Shown piece after piece: positions 1-9,239 of a stretch of 45,024 nt of DNA (within the stretch, counting starts at the first letter, position 1; the number at the start of each line of letters is the position of its first letter). The translations under genes and the position numbers were made by a program. Below the pieces are notes generated by a model. It was not told where the DNA came from. It saw only the letters and a list, made by a program, of their open reading frames with translations, and made no database searches. The DNA comes from Armatimonadota bacterium (lineage in GTDB: Bacteria; Armatimonadota; UBA5829): positions 1 through 45,024 of the forward strand of contig JAAYKE010000063.1 of the NCBI GenBank assembly GCA_012522575.1, read 5' to 3'.

Positions 1-246
1 ATGTGGCTGTGACTGAGACCAGCCGCTACGCAAATATTGTAGCGTCCGATCTCCGCCTCGGACAGCAGGTGTTCATTGCTCAACAGGACTGCCCGCCAAC
101 GGCGACGCCTGCTTTTTGCGGCAGGAGGATCGGCACTTTCGGCAATCCGCGGACAATTTCTAATCGCAATCTCCAAACAGTATTGGTAGTGGCAGGCAAG
201 GTGTGGTATTCTGGAATCAGGATGAGTTACTTGGGGGTTTTGATAG
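1..246. other. Left-edge region without a supported gene
   Basis: No gene can be supported here. A minus-strand frame stays open from about position 84 to the left edge and could be the first codons of a gene lying outside the window (possible TTG start near 84), but there is no convincing ribosome site and only about 27 codons are visible. The sequence just before 247 has a G-rich stretch (about 233-237) that may serve as a weak ribosome-binding site for the sulfotransferase. Confidence 0.3.
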
Positions 247-960
247 ATGATGGTGACGGTGATCGGCAGGGGACACGGAGGGACGCGGGCTATGTCGCAT
301 ACTCTCTCCGAAACCGGGTTTTATATGGGCGCGAAGATAAACGGCTCCGGGGACCTGGTTCCTGCGGAGGATATGTATGAAGCGTGCAGGGTTATGTCCC
401 GCTATATCACCCATCTGGGCGGACTGAGATGGGATTTTTCTAAACTGCATACTATGCCGATAGACCCGGAGTTCACGCGGCTGGTGGAGTCTTACCTTTG
501 CTCGGTTATCGACAGCGATGCGGAGAATAAAGGCTGGAAGCTGCCGGAAACTACGCTGGTGTACCCATGGATTGTGCGTATGTTTCCTGATATATACTAC
601 ATTGACTGGACGCGGGATCCGAGAGATTCGATCATGGGCGGGCATTTGACCGACAATCTGGCGGACTTTGGAATCGCTTACGAACCCACCGATGACCTGC
701 GGCTGCGCAGGGCAATAAGCTGGAAATACCAGCGCGAAATTGTTAAGGCGACACCCAAGCCCAAGCATAGAATTGAGGTGCGGTTCGAGGATTTTGTGCT
801 CAATCAGGATGAGAGCCTCAAAACAATTGAAAAGTTCCTTGGGCTGAAGCTTGCGAAAATCGAGGTTAACACAGAGGCTGTCGGACGGTGGAAGACCGAC
901 GATGGGCAGCACGATTTCGATTTTTTGCAGGAAGATATGCGCCAGCTTGGATATGTTTAG
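247..960 (+). CDS. Sulfotransferase family protein
   Basis: This 237-residue protein looks like a PAPS-dependent sulfotransferase, which moves a sulfuryl group from PAPS to a hydroxyl or amine of a sugar, lipid or small molecule. The N-terminal strand and loop VIGRGHGGTR (residues 5-14) fit the 5'-phosphosulfate-binding loop. WTRDPRDSI (121-129) fits the 3'-phosphate-binding segment (family pattern R-[DN]-P-R-D). RFEDFV followed by a helix and FLGL (179-200) is the usual C-terminal pattern of bacterial sulfotransferases. Starts at ATG 247 or ATG 250 are both possible. It converges on cysNC with a 4-base overlap, and the adjacent cysD/cysNC genes make its donor, PAPS. The acceptor is unknown. 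The family call is solid; the substrate is not. Confidence 0.8.
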   Translation: MMVTVIGRGHGGTRAMSHTLSETGFYMGAKINGSGDLVPAEDMYEACRVMSRYITHLGGLRWDFSKLHTMPIDPEFTRLVESYLCSVIDSDAENKGWKLPETTLVYPWIVRMFPDIYYIDWTRDPRDSIMGGHLTDNLADFGIAYEPTDDLRLRRAISWKYQREIVKATPKPKHRIEVRFEDFVLNQDESLKTIEKFLGLKLAKIEVNTEAVGRWKTDDGQHDFDFLQEDMRQLGYV

Positions 961-2876
961 CTGAGAACCCGCATCTGCCTGAGGTGCGCCAATATGGATT
1001 TTACGCCCTGAGCTACCGTTGATTTTCCCGAATCTATCCTGACCGCAGGGGATTCGGGAGGATCATAGGGCGCGGATATGCCGGTAAAGTCCGGGATTTC
1101 GCCTTTGCGCGCCCTGGCATACAGTCCCTTGGGATCGCGCTGTTCGCATAGCTCGACGGATGCATCCACGAACACCTCGACAAATCTGCCCTGCCCTATT
1201 ATCTCGCGAGCGTTTGCCCTGTCGGTTTTCAGAGGGGAGATAAAGGACGCAATGACGATCAAGCCGGATTCGTTCATCAGCTTTGCAATCTCGGCCACGC
1301 GCCGGATGTTTTCGAATCGATCTTCGGCAGAAAAACCAAGGTCCCGGTTCAGCCCGTGGCGCACATTGTCTCCATCCAGCACAAAACACGCATGTCCCTT
1401 CTCCGTCAGCTTTTTTTCGACCGCGTAAGCAAGGGTAGACTTGCCTGAGCCGCTCAGTCCCGTCAGCCAAACTGTGACCGGGCTATGGCCGAACAGCCTT
1501 TCGCGCTCCTCGATGGAGACGTGGCCTGTGTGTCTGGTCAAATTAGAGGCGGCAGATTTTTGAGAGGAGAGATATTGCGGGGTGGCCCGCTCGTATTTGT
1601 GGGAGCGATCGATCACCATCCCCGCTCCTGCCGTAAAATTGGTCTGCGGGTCTATTATAATAAAGCTGCCGGTCTGACGATTGTTTGCGTATTCATCGCA
1701 TAGAATCGGCCTCATAAGCTGGGCGTTGATTCTGCCGATCTCGTTGAGTTGAAGTGAGTCTGCGTCCTGTCGATGCAGCGTGTTCGGGTCGATTTTGTAT
1801 TTGATCTCCGATATGCGGCCCCGCACAGTTCGGGTGGTGTGTTTTATTATATATTGGCGATTGATCTGCAAAGGACGGGTATCCATCCAGATTATCAAAG
1901 CCTCTATATCCCCCGCCAGCCAGGGCACATTGGCAGGGTGAGTGATCATATCTCCGCGGCTGATGTCGATTTCGTCGTCAAGGCATAGAGTCACCGATTG
2001 CGGAGGGAAAGCGTGCTCCACATCCTCTCCCGCCGCTATAATCCGCTGCACTCGGCTGATCCTGCCGGATGGCAGAGCGACTACTTCGTTGCCCACGCGC
2101 ACAACACCTGAAGCGACTGTGCCTGCAAATCCCCTGAAATCCTGATTCGGGCGCAGGACATATTGCACGGGTAATCTGAAGTCGATCAGGTTCTGGTCGC
2201 TGGCGATATGCACACTTTCCAAATGGGAAAGCAAGGGCGGCCCGTCATACCAGGGCATCTTATCGCTGCGCATAACAACGTTGTCGCCATAAAAAGCGCT
2301 CATCGGAATGAATATCACGTCGCGGGTTGGCAGTTTGGCCGAAAACTCGCGATATTCGTCGCTGATCGACTTGAACACATCCTCGGAGTAGTCGACGAGG
2401 TCCATTTTGTTGATAGCAACCACGAGGTGCGGGATGCCGAGCAGAGATGCGATGAAGCCGTGGCGTCTGGATTGCGTGAGAACTCCGTTGCGCGCATCGA
2501 TGAGAATGATCGCGAGGTTTGCGGTGGATGCGCCCGAGACCATATTGCGAGTATACTGCTCGTGGCCCGGGGTGTCGGCTATGATGAATCTACGCTTTGG
2601 CGTGGAAAAGTGTCGGTAGGCAACGTCTATTGTGATCCCCTGCTCGCGCTCGGATTTCAACCCGTCGGTGAGCATCGCAAAGTCGATCTTGTCGCGGCCT
2701 GCGTTGCGCGAATCGGTGGCAAGGGACGCGAGGTGATCCTCATATATATTTTTGGAGTCGTGCAGCAGGCGTCCGATCAGGGTGGACTTGCCATCGTCCA
2801 CGCTGCCCGCGGTTGTAAAGCGCAGCAGATCCTGGGTGAGTGAGTTTTTAATTATCGATTCGAGATTATTATTAAC
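957..2876 (-). CDS. cysNC: Bifunctional sulfate adenylyltransferase subunit 1 / APS kinase (CysNC)
   Basis: This is a fusion of the CysN GTPase, which drives ATP sulfurylase, with CysC APS kinase, which phosphorylates APS to PAPS. CysN shows G1 GSVDDGKST, G3 DTPGHEQYT and G4 NKMD. CysC occupies about the last 187 residues, with P-loop GLSGSGKS and the motif DGDNVRHGLNRDLGFS. The start is odd. The first ordinary start codon (GTG at 2801) falls inside the G1 loop and would remove its first glycine. The same frame stays open upstream to a TAG at 2885 and encodes the family N-terminus NNNLESIIKNSLTQDLLRFT, but no ATG, GTG or TTG precedes it. The limit given here is the GTT codon before that segment. 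The gene lies 80 bases downstream of cysD in the same direction. Function is certain and the start is unresolved. Confidence 0.93.
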   Translation of the reverse strand, partial: VNNNLESIIKNSLTQDLLRFTTAGSVDDGKSTLIGRLLHDSKNIYEDHLASLATDSRNAGRDKIDFAMLTDGLKSEREQGITIDVAYRHFSTPKRRFIIADTPGHEQYTRNMVSGASTANLAIILIDARNGVLTQSRRHGFIASLLGIPHLVVAINKMDLVDYSEDVFKSISDEYREFSAKLPTRDVIFIPMSAFYGDNVVMRSDKMPWYDGPPLLSHLESVHIASDQNLIDFRLPVQYVLRPNQDFRGFAGTVASGVVRVGNEVVALPSGRISRVQRIIAAGEDVEHAFPPQSVTLCLDDEIDISRGDMITHPANVPWLAGDIEALIIWMDTRPLQINRQYIIKHTTRTVRGRISEIKYKIDPNTLHRQDADSLQLNEIGRINAQLMRPILCDEYANNRQTGSFIIIDPQTNFTAGAGMVIDRSHKYERATPQYLSSQKSAASNLTRHTGHVSIEERERLFGHSPVTVWLTGLSGSGKSTLAYAVEKKLTEKGHACFVLDGDNVRHGLNRDLGFSAEDRFENIRRVAEIAKLMNESGLIVIASFISPLKTDRANAREIIGQGRFVEVFVDASVELCEQRDPKGLYARARKGEIPDFTGISAPYDPPESPAVRIDSGKSTVAQGVKSILAHLRQMRVLS

Positions 2877-2956
2877 AAGCGACTAAGCAGAAATCAGCCT
2901 AACATAATTTTATTTTGTGAACGCAAAAAGAACCAGGCCCGCAAGCCTCATCATTA

Positions 2957-3862
2957 TCAAAAATATCCTTCGCGCTTCTTTTGCTCCATCGAACTGTCCT
3001 GGTCGTGATCTATTAAGCGGGTGATGCGCTCGGAGTTTCGGGCTACCATCATTTCTTCCACTATTTCCGCGACGTTGGCCGCCGTGGATTCTACCGCGCC
3101 TGTGCAGGGATAGCAACCAAGAGTTCGGAATCGACACATCAGCTTCTCCGGCTTTTCGCATTCCTGCAATTGCGTGTTCTCGTAGACCGGAACCAGTCTT
3201 CCCTCGCGCTGCACCATTTCCCGCTCTTTTGCAAAATACATCGGCACTACGGGGATGTTTTCTGAGTAGATATACATCCACACGTCGAGTTCGGTCCAGT
3301 TGGACAGCGGAAAGACGCGGATGCTCTCCCCTTTTCTGATACGCCCGTTATACAGACTCCAAAGTTCAGGCCGCTGATTCTTGGGGTCCCACTGGCCGAA
3401 TTCATCACTGAATGAATATACCCGTTCTTTTGCTCGGGATTTTTCTTCATCTCGCCGCGCACCGCCGAATGCGGCGTCATATTGACCCTCTTGAAGCGCA
3501 TTGAGCAGCGCCTGGGTTTTGAGCTGCGCACAACATTTGACCGTGCCCAAATCCCACGGGTTGACCCCGGCAGCAATCGCCTCCTCAAATCGATACACCC
3601 GAAGATCCGCGCCGCTTTCCCGGCAGAACTGATCGCGGAACTCATACATCTCCGGGAACTTCATGCTTGTATCAACGTGCAGCAGCGGGAAAGGAATCTT
3701 GCCCGGCGCGAATGCCTTCTGCGCCAGCCGCACCATTACAGAGGAATCCTTGCCTACGGAGTAGAGCATTACAGGTCGCTCGAACTCGGCGACCACCTCG
3801 CGGATAATATGTATGCTTTCGGCTTCCAGCGTTTTCAGATTTGACAGTTGAAGGGTTTCCAC
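2957..3862 (-). CDS. cysD: Sulfate adenylyltransferase subunit 2 (CysD)
   Basis: This 301-residue protein is the catalytic subunit of ATP sulfurylase, which makes APS from ATP and sulfate in the cytoplasm together with CysN. The N-type ATP pyrophosphatase PP-loop SVGKDSS is at residues 35-41, the conserved [15 protein letters not shown] segment is near 132-146, and the protein ends with the family-typical KKREGYF. The length is normal. Translation probably starts at GTG 3862, with AAGGAG 11 bases upstream. It is first in a cysD-cysNC unit and divergent from the heparinase-like gene. With CysNC it supplies PAPS, which the neighbouring sulfotransferase would use. A purely assimilatory role is also possible, but no PAPS reductase or sulfite reductase is present in the window. 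Confidence 0.96.
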   Translation of the reverse strand: METLQLSNLKTLEAESIHIIREVVAEFERPVMLYSVGKDSSVMVRLAQKAFAPGKIPFPLLHVDTSMKFPEMYEFRDQFCRESGADLRVYRFEEAIAAGVNPWDLGTVKCCAQLKTQALLNALQEGQYDAAFGGARRDEEKSRAKERVYSFSDEFGQWDPKNQRPELWSLYNGRIRKGESIRVFPLSNWTELDVWMYIYSENIPVVPMYFAKEREMVQREGRLVPVYENTQLQECEKPEKLMCRFRTLGCYPCTGAVESTAANVAEIVEEMMVARNSERITRLIDHDQDSSMEQKKREGYF

Positions 3863-3981
3863 AATTAGATTATCTCCTTAAGCTCAGCAAGAGTCAAGGC
3901 TGATGGTTCGTTCGCAGAAAAGCAAGACAGGAACAAATTGGCTGCCCATTGAAGTAAACAAAAGGAATCAGGAGGCTTGCA

Positions 3982-6900
3982 GTGAGATTGCTGGTTATTT
4001 GTGCGGCTTTGATACTATGCATTTCGACAAAGCATGTCCACTCTAAAACCGGACAGGTTTTGCTCAGCGCGGAACAGATTGCGCAGGCTCGTGAGAATGT
4101 AAAAAATATCGACGCGAGACGAGAGGCGCTGGAAAAAGAAAAGGAATCCGTGCAGTGGATTATGGATATGTCCGACGAGGAAATTTGGGAGTTTATTCCC
4201 TCGGCGGAACAGGTGCGGGCTCTCAATGTGCGGTTTGGGGTCGGTTGTCCGATTCACGGTGCGGAGATATTCAAAAAGGGCGGGCATTACCCTTGGATTA
4301 TGGACAGGGAGCACCCTTATAAAGTCAAATGCCCCATCGGCGGGGAGGTGTATCCCTCCAACGATTTCGATGCGTGGAATAAAAGCGGCAGAAAAGAGAA
4401 GCTCGACACCAGCCAGCCCTATGTCGATGATGGCTACGGTTGGATTGATGCTGAGGGAAACCGGTATTTCTTCGTCGCGCATTATAATTTCTGGCAGAGA
4501 TGGAGGACGGATATACTGCCTGTTGTTCCTCGTCTGTCGCAAATTTACACCCTCACAGGGGACACCCGTTATTCTCATAAAGCTGCGGTGATGCTGGCAC
4601 GGATTGCTTCGGAATATCCCAAAATGGATTATACAAAGCAAGGCTACCACCTGACCTGGCCCTCTATTTATGTCGGCAAAATCCTGGACAGGTGCTGGGA
4701 GGGAGACGGGACAGCGATGCCGCTTACTAGAGCTTACGATGAAGTATACCCAAGCCTGGATTCGGACGCTGAATTGAAAGAATTTCTGGCAAAAAAGAAC
4801 ATCGGCGATGTCAAAGACCTCATCGAAACCGATTTTCTGCAGCAGGCGGCCAGGGCGATATTCGATGGCGTGATTCAAGGCAATATGAACCAGCAGAACC
4901 AACTGGCGATTATAGCCGCTGTATTGGACAATAACGATCCCTCCAAAGGGCTTACCACCCAACAGATGACCGACTGGATTATGAACGGCGACGGTGATAT
5001 GAGCACCCTGCTTTATAATGGCATCTGCCGGGATGGGTCGGCTGCGGAGGAATCGATCGATTATATGGGAATCTGGGCCGGCGCATTTTTGAGCCTTGCC
5101 GAGAGCCTCAAACCCCTGGGCTATAACCTGCACGAAAACCCGCGCCTCAAAAAGATGATAGATTTTTATATTCAGACGGCTGTGGCAGGCAGGTTTTGTC
5201 CGTGCATTGGCGACGACAGAGGGAGTATGATCGGCGGCAAATCCCCCGACTGGAGCAGATATCTGTTCAAGAAGGCATACGATATCTGGGGATCTGCAGA
5301 GCACGCAAAAGTGTTGAACCATGTCGGCTGGCCAAGTCCGAGTATATATGAAAAGCCGGATGCTGTTGACAGACAAAAGGAGTCCGTAAAGGAACTTGGC
5401 TCCGATTTGGGCTTGAAATCAAGGAATCTGGGAGGCTACGGGCTGGCGATATTTGAGGCCGGCAAGGGGGATGACAAGCGCGCTATGGTGATGCATTACG
5501 GCACATCAGGAGCGTGGCACGGGCATTATGACCGTCTGAATCTGGAGATGTGGGCGCACGGCGCGTGCGTTATGCCGGATATGGGATACCCTGCGCATTG
5601 GGGAGATAAGGCGTATACCTGGACCCAAAGCACGCCATCGCACTACTGCGTGCAAATCGACGAAAATCGACAGTATAAAATGACGGGCAATCTTCATCTT
5701 TTCGCCGTATCCCCTGACGTGCAGCTAATGGATGCCTCCGCTGAAGTGGCCTATTCGGATCAGGCGGAGCTATATCGACGCACCGTTGCTATGGTCGATA
5801 TATCCGAAACGGACTCGTATCTGCTGGATATTTTCAGAGTCAAAGGCGGGAAAGTGCATGATTACATCTTCCACGGGCTGCCATTCGGGGAGTTCAGCGT
5901 GGCAGGAGTGACGCTCGGCAAGCCTCAAGCCAAAGGGACTCTGGCCGGGGAGGATATCGAATTCGGTCAGGAAGCTCCCGGTAAAAGCGGAGGATATCAA
6001 TGGCTGAAAAGCCCTCGCAGCGGCAAGACCGCCTCAAACTGGAGCGCGAACTGGTTTGTTAAGGAAAAGGACCTTGGACTGAAGATGACTATGCTTGGAG
6101 GGTGTGCGTCGGAGGTCATTGTGGCGGATGGGGAGCCTGAAGCTTTTCCGGGATATCCAGACAAGATGGAATATGTGCTGGCAAGAAACAGGACTGATTC
6201 GAGCGCCTATGTTTCGATTATCGAGCCGTATAAGAGTAAGTCCGGCATTGGCCGAATACTGCCGCTTACGCCCGATAAAGACGCCTCCGAAAGCCTGGTT
6301 GCGGTGAAAGTCGGACTGGCTGGCAGGACCGATTATCTGTTTAGTGATATTGACAGGACTCACAGCGCGTCTTTTGGGTCGGGTATGATAGATTTCGAAG
6401 GGACTTTTGGGTCGATTTCTGAGGATAACAGCGGGCTGCGGTCTATTTATCTGGTCAATGGCTCCCTGCTGCGCAAGGCCAAATGTTCCATTCGAATGGC
6501 GGAGAACCCTCCCGCAAAAATAACGGCTGTGGATTACAGGGCAAATACAATCACTGTGGATAGGGTAGTATTGGCGTCTGATGCGCTGGTCGGGCAGGTT
6601 ATTGTGATCTCCAACCCTAAGCACAGCGCGAGCTTTACGGTCAAATCGGCCCGCGTGGCAAGCGGACAGACCGTCCTCGAACTGGATGCGTCGATGATCG
6701 AAGGCATCGGGGCGCTGAAGTCAATCGATGAAAAGAACAAGGTTGTCGAATCCAGCAATCGGCTCGACGGCTACGGCATTAAGTGGATGGGACAGCGAAT
6801 CCCCGGTCGCGCACTGGTCAATGAATCGATGACCGGTTCGTGGCTGATCGACAAATATGACGATAGCAAATGGCACATAATCGCCTCGCAGGATATTGAG

Positions 6901-7110
6901 CCTGAAATCGCCTCTGCCGATGGAAAACCGAGCAGGTATTTTTATATTGGCGAAGCAAGCGTAGGGGATGATGTGATGATACCTGCGATTGCCAGCGTGG
7001 TGCGGAATGGAAAAGGCTATACGTTCGGCGGCTCCGTGCCATTCGAGTTTACCGATCCCACGGGAAAAATTATAAAAGTGACGGCAAAAACGCTCGGCAA
7101 ACAAGGATAA
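3982..7110 (+). CDS. Secreted heparinase II/III-like polysaccharide lyase
   Basis: This is a 1042-residue exported protein with an N-terminal signal peptide (about residues 1-21). Residues about 160-470 look like the alpha/alpha-toroid of alginate-lyase/heparinase families, with the segment YTLTGDTRYSHKAAVML near 190-206. The heparinase II/III-type central part contains HYGTSGAWHGHYDRLNLEMW around 504-523; Tyr and the His residues of WHGHYD (512-517) are catalytic candidates by family analogy. A beta-sandwich-rich C-terminal part follows. Such lyases cleave uronic-acid-containing, often sulfated, polysaccharides by beta-elimination. The start is GTG 3982, with a perfect AGGAGG at 3970-3975, 6 bases away. 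It is divergent from cysD and followed by an oxidoreductase gene. The exact polysaccharide is not determined, and a non-catalytic binding role cannot be excluded. Confidence 0.8.
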   Translation: MRLLVICAALILCISTKHVHSKTGQVLLSAEQIAQARENVKNIDARREALEKEKESVQWIMDMSDEEIWEFIPSAEQVRALNVRFGVGCPIHGAEIFKKGGHYPWIMDREHPYKVKCPIGGEVYPSNDFDAWNKSGRKEKLDTSQPYVDDGYGWIDAEGNRYFFVAHYNFWQRWRTDILPVVPRLSQIYTLTGDTRYSHKAAVMLARIASEYPKMDYTKQGYHLTWPSIYVGKILDRCWEGDGTAMPLTRAYDEVYPSLDSDAELKEFLAKKNIGDVKDLIETDFLQQAARAIFDGVIQGNMNQQNQLAIIAAVLDNNDPSKGLTTQQMTDWIMNGDGDMSTLLYNGICRDGSAAEESIDYMGIWAGAFLSLAESLKPLGYNLHENPRLKKMIDFYIQTAVAGRFCPCIGDDRGSMIGGKSPDWSRYLFKKAYDIWGSAEHAKVLNHVGWPSPSIYEKPDAVDRQKESVKELGSDLGLKSRNLGGYGLAIFEAGKGDDKRAMVMHYGTSGAWHGHYDRLNLEMWAHGACVMPDMGYPAHWGDKAYTWTQSTPSHYCVQIDENRQYKMTGNLHLFAVSPDVQLMDASAEVAYSDQAELYRRTVAMVDISETDSYLLDIFRVKGGKVHDYIFHGLPFGEFSVAGVTLGKPQAKGTLAGEDIEFGQEAPGKSGGYQWLKSPRSGKTASNWSANWFVKEKDLGLKMTMLGGCASEVIVADGEPEAFPGYPDKMEYVLARNRTDSSAYVSIIEPYKSKSGIGRILPLTPDKDASESLVAVKVGLAGRTDYLFSDIDRTHSASFGSGMIDFEGTFGSISEDNSGLRSIYLVNGSLLRKAKCSIRMAENPPAKITAVDYRANTITVDRVVLASDALVGQVIVISNPKHSASFTVKSARVASGQTVLELDASMIEGIGALKSIDEKNKVVESSNRLDGYGIKWMGQRIPGRALVNESMTGSWLIDKYDDSKWHIIASQDIEPEIASADGKPSRYFYIGEASVGDDVMIPAIASVVRNGKGYTFGGSVPFEFTDPTGKIIKVTAKTLGKQG

Positions 7111-7179
7111 TGCAAAGGCGATAGATAAACTAGACTCAGCGGGCAACTAGATCAGCCTGATAGACGTTGGAGGACGAAG

Positions 7180-8501
7180 ATGTCGAGACAGATTACAAGG
7201 AGAGATTTTCTAAAAGGCGCGGCGGCCACCGGGGCCGGCTTGCTGATACTGCGCGACAGTCGAATGGCCTTCGGTTATCCGGCTAATGAGACGCTTAACG
7301 TGGCGGTCATAGGAGCTAGCGGCAAGGGCGATGTCAATTCAATATGCGTTCCGTTGCCAAAGAGAAACAGAACATAGTCGCGATATGCGACACGAGAGAT
7401 GAAGTGCTTGCCAAGCTGACGAATGATTTCCCGGATGCCAAGCAGTATGCGGACTATCGCAGAATGCTGACTAAGATGCGCAAGCAAATCGATGCGGTAG
7501 TGATAAGCACCCCTGACCATACTCACGCAATCCCTGCCGTGATGGCGATGCAAATGGGTATGCACGTTTATTGCGAAAAACCGTTGACTCATTCGATCTA
7601 CGAGGCCAGAGTGCTGCGAGATGCGGCGCGAAAGTATAAAGTGGCGACTCAGATGGGCAATCAAGGCTCTGCGCTATCGGGGTTGCGGGAGACGGTCGAG
7701 GTTATCAAATCCGGAGCGATCGGTCAGGTTAGGGAGCTCCATGTGTGGTCTAACAGGCCGGTGTGGCCGCAGGGAGTGCATCGACCGAAAGATACTCCGC
7801 CGATCCCGGATAATCTGCACTGGGATCTGTTCTTAGGCCCGGCTCCCAAGCGGCCGTATCACCCGGATTATCAGCCGTTCAACTGGCGCGGATGGTTTGA
7901 TTTTGGCACCGGAGCTATCGGCGATATGGACTGCCATACCCTCAATACGGCATTTCGTGCGCTTGATCTGGTCAATCCCATCGTGGTGAAGGCTAAATCA
8001 AATGACAAAACCGATGAGAGTTATCCGAAAAGCTCCGTCATCACATACACCTTCCCGCAAAGGGGCAATCTTTCACCGCTGAAGATGACTTGGTATGACG
8101 GCGGGCTGAAGCCCCCGGCTGATCTGCTTGATGGGCGGGACCTGCCGGGTAGCGGCGTCGTGTATATCGGGGAGAAGGGTAAAATCTATTCGCCGGACGA
8201 CTACGGAGCGCAATATATTTTGATGCCCGAGGCGGATTTTGAAGGTTATAAGCCTCCCAGCCCTACTTTGCCACGATCGCCGGGACATTATGCGGAATGG
8301 ATTCGCGCTTGCAAAGGCGGAGAACCGGCGTTTGCCGAGTTTGATTTCGCTGCTGCCATAACCGAGACTTTGCTGCTGGGGAACCTGGCGGTCATCACCG
8401 GAGAACCGATCTATTGGGACCCGGATAATATGAAAGCTATCAACTGCCCGAAGGCGGATTACTGGATCAACAGGCCATACCGGGAGGGATGGAGCCTGTA
8501 A
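7180..8501 (+). pseudogene. Gfo/Idh/MocA-family oxidoreductase with Tat signal, frameshifted
   Basis: Two adjacent frames together encode one NAD(P)-dependent sugar oxidoreductase. Frame one (7180 to about 7342) has a twin-arginine signal RRDFLKGAAATGAGLLI and the first Rossmann strand NVAVIGASGKGDVN. It runs to a stop at 7375-7377. The rest (about 7344-8501) is in the +1 frame, beginning VAKEKQNIVAICDTRDEVL and continuing through the family motif HVYCEKPLTHSIYEAR and a full C-terminal domain. A single-base insertion, or loss of two bases, around 7336-7344 explains the break. An internal ATG at 7344 could start the second part, but that product would lack the nucleotide-binding glycine loop. 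The family oxidises or isomerises sugars. The Tat signal and heparinase neighbour suggest a role in glycan breakdown. It may be a real pseudogene or a sequence error. Confidence 0.85.
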
Positions 8502-8521
8502 CATTCATTTGTCAGGACTTG

Positions 8522-8554
8522 AAAGGCGCGGGAGAATTGCTCCGCGCCTTTTTT
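8522..8554 (+). terminator. Rho-independent terminator after the oxidoreductase gene
   Basis: A 10-bp perfect stem AAAGGCGCGG (8522-8531) / CCGCGCCTTT (8542-8551) with a 10-base loop is followed by a run of T ending at 8554. It ends the plus-strand transcript. It sits at the convergent junction and overlaps the stop codon of the minus-strand acetyltransferase gene. Confidence 0.85.
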
Positions 8555-9119
8555 AATCCGCATACTGAGTAAGCGCGGTATGGCCGAGGTCTTTTGCAAG
8601 CTGTCTCCACGCTTCCGGGCAGGTTGATTGAAAACAATTTGGCTTGAAGCCGAAGTTGAGATATAGATTTATCGCTGCGTGGCGAAATGCCTGCGTAGCA
8701 AGGATCGCTTTATCGTGAGACTCGGCCATTCTGTTGAGCACGGCAGTTATCAGCGGCTTTGCCAACCCCCTGCCCTGGTATTCAGGCACAATAGCCACGA
8801 AATGGACCCTGCCGCAAAGCTCGCCATCAAAGTCCGCACCATACCACGCCATCGCAGTGCCGACTGCCCTGTCGCTCGCATCGTCAACTATAAAAAAGCA
8901 GCGGCTCTCCATTTCGTCGACCGACTCGGCAAACTCTTTGTTAAACCTGCTGACGGCCTCGTCAATTGAAGCAAAGACGTCGGCATCAGCGTTTACTTTC
9001 GCCCAAATCTCCCCTTCTCCGCGCACAAAATTGCGTATGGAAAACCCCACAGGCAGCGTATGCTGCGGGATATTGTCCAGGTTCTCACGGATCATCATTA
9101 GACTAATAATCTCTGACAT
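8553..9119 (-). CDS. GNAT-family N-acetyltransferase
   Basis: This 188-residue protein has the GCN5-related acetyltransferase fold, which transfers an acetyl group from acetyl-CoA to an amine. The acetyl-CoA-binding motif A is VHFVAIVPEYQGRGLAKPL (about 127-145), with the pyrophosphate loop QGRGLA. The C-terminal half shows the usual strand and helix with LYLNFGF. The protein is probably cytoplasmic, as no signal peptide is seen. It stands alone between a convergent oxidoreductase gene and the porin-like gene upstream. The substrate cannot be inferred from the context. Confidence 0.85.
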   Translation of the reverse strand: MSEIISLMMIRENLDNIPQHTLPVGFSIRNFVRGEGEIWAKVNADADVFASIDEAVSRFNKEFAESVDEMESRCFFIVDDASDRAVGTAMAWYGADFDGELCGRVHFVAIVPEYQGRGLAKPLITAVLNRMAESHDKAILATQAFRHAAINLYLNFGFKPNCFQSTCPEAWRQLAKDLGHTALTQYAD

Positions 9120-9186
9120 GCGGGTATTATATCACATCAAAAAGACGATGTCGGGGTGGCGGATACGCAAATCAATTAAAACAATA

Positions 9187-9211
9187 TGGGCTGACCGCCA
9201 GGGCCAGCCCA
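9187..9211 (-). terminator. Terminator after the porin-like gene
   Basis: The inverted repeat TGGGCTG (9187-9193) / CAGCCCA (9205-9211) has an 11-base loop. Read on the minus strand it is followed by the T-rich tract TATTGTTTTAATT. It lies just after the stop of the minus-strand porin-like gene (stop at 9240). Confidence 0.65.
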
Positions 9212-9239
9212 CGTCAAGTATTGCCGTTATCGAGAAGGC

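Noticed and set aside
3-380. A 125-codon plus-strand frame at the left edge
   Set aside because: It overlaps the sulfotransferase in another frame and has no recognisable features.
2208-2843. A 211-codon plus-strand frame opposite cysNC
   Set aside because: It is antisense to the GTPase domain, whose motifs are clear.
4015-5376. A 453-codon open frame on the minus strand
   Set aside because: It lies wholly opposite the heparinase-like gene, has no family features and no ribosome site. It is a shadow of the G+C-rich coding strand.
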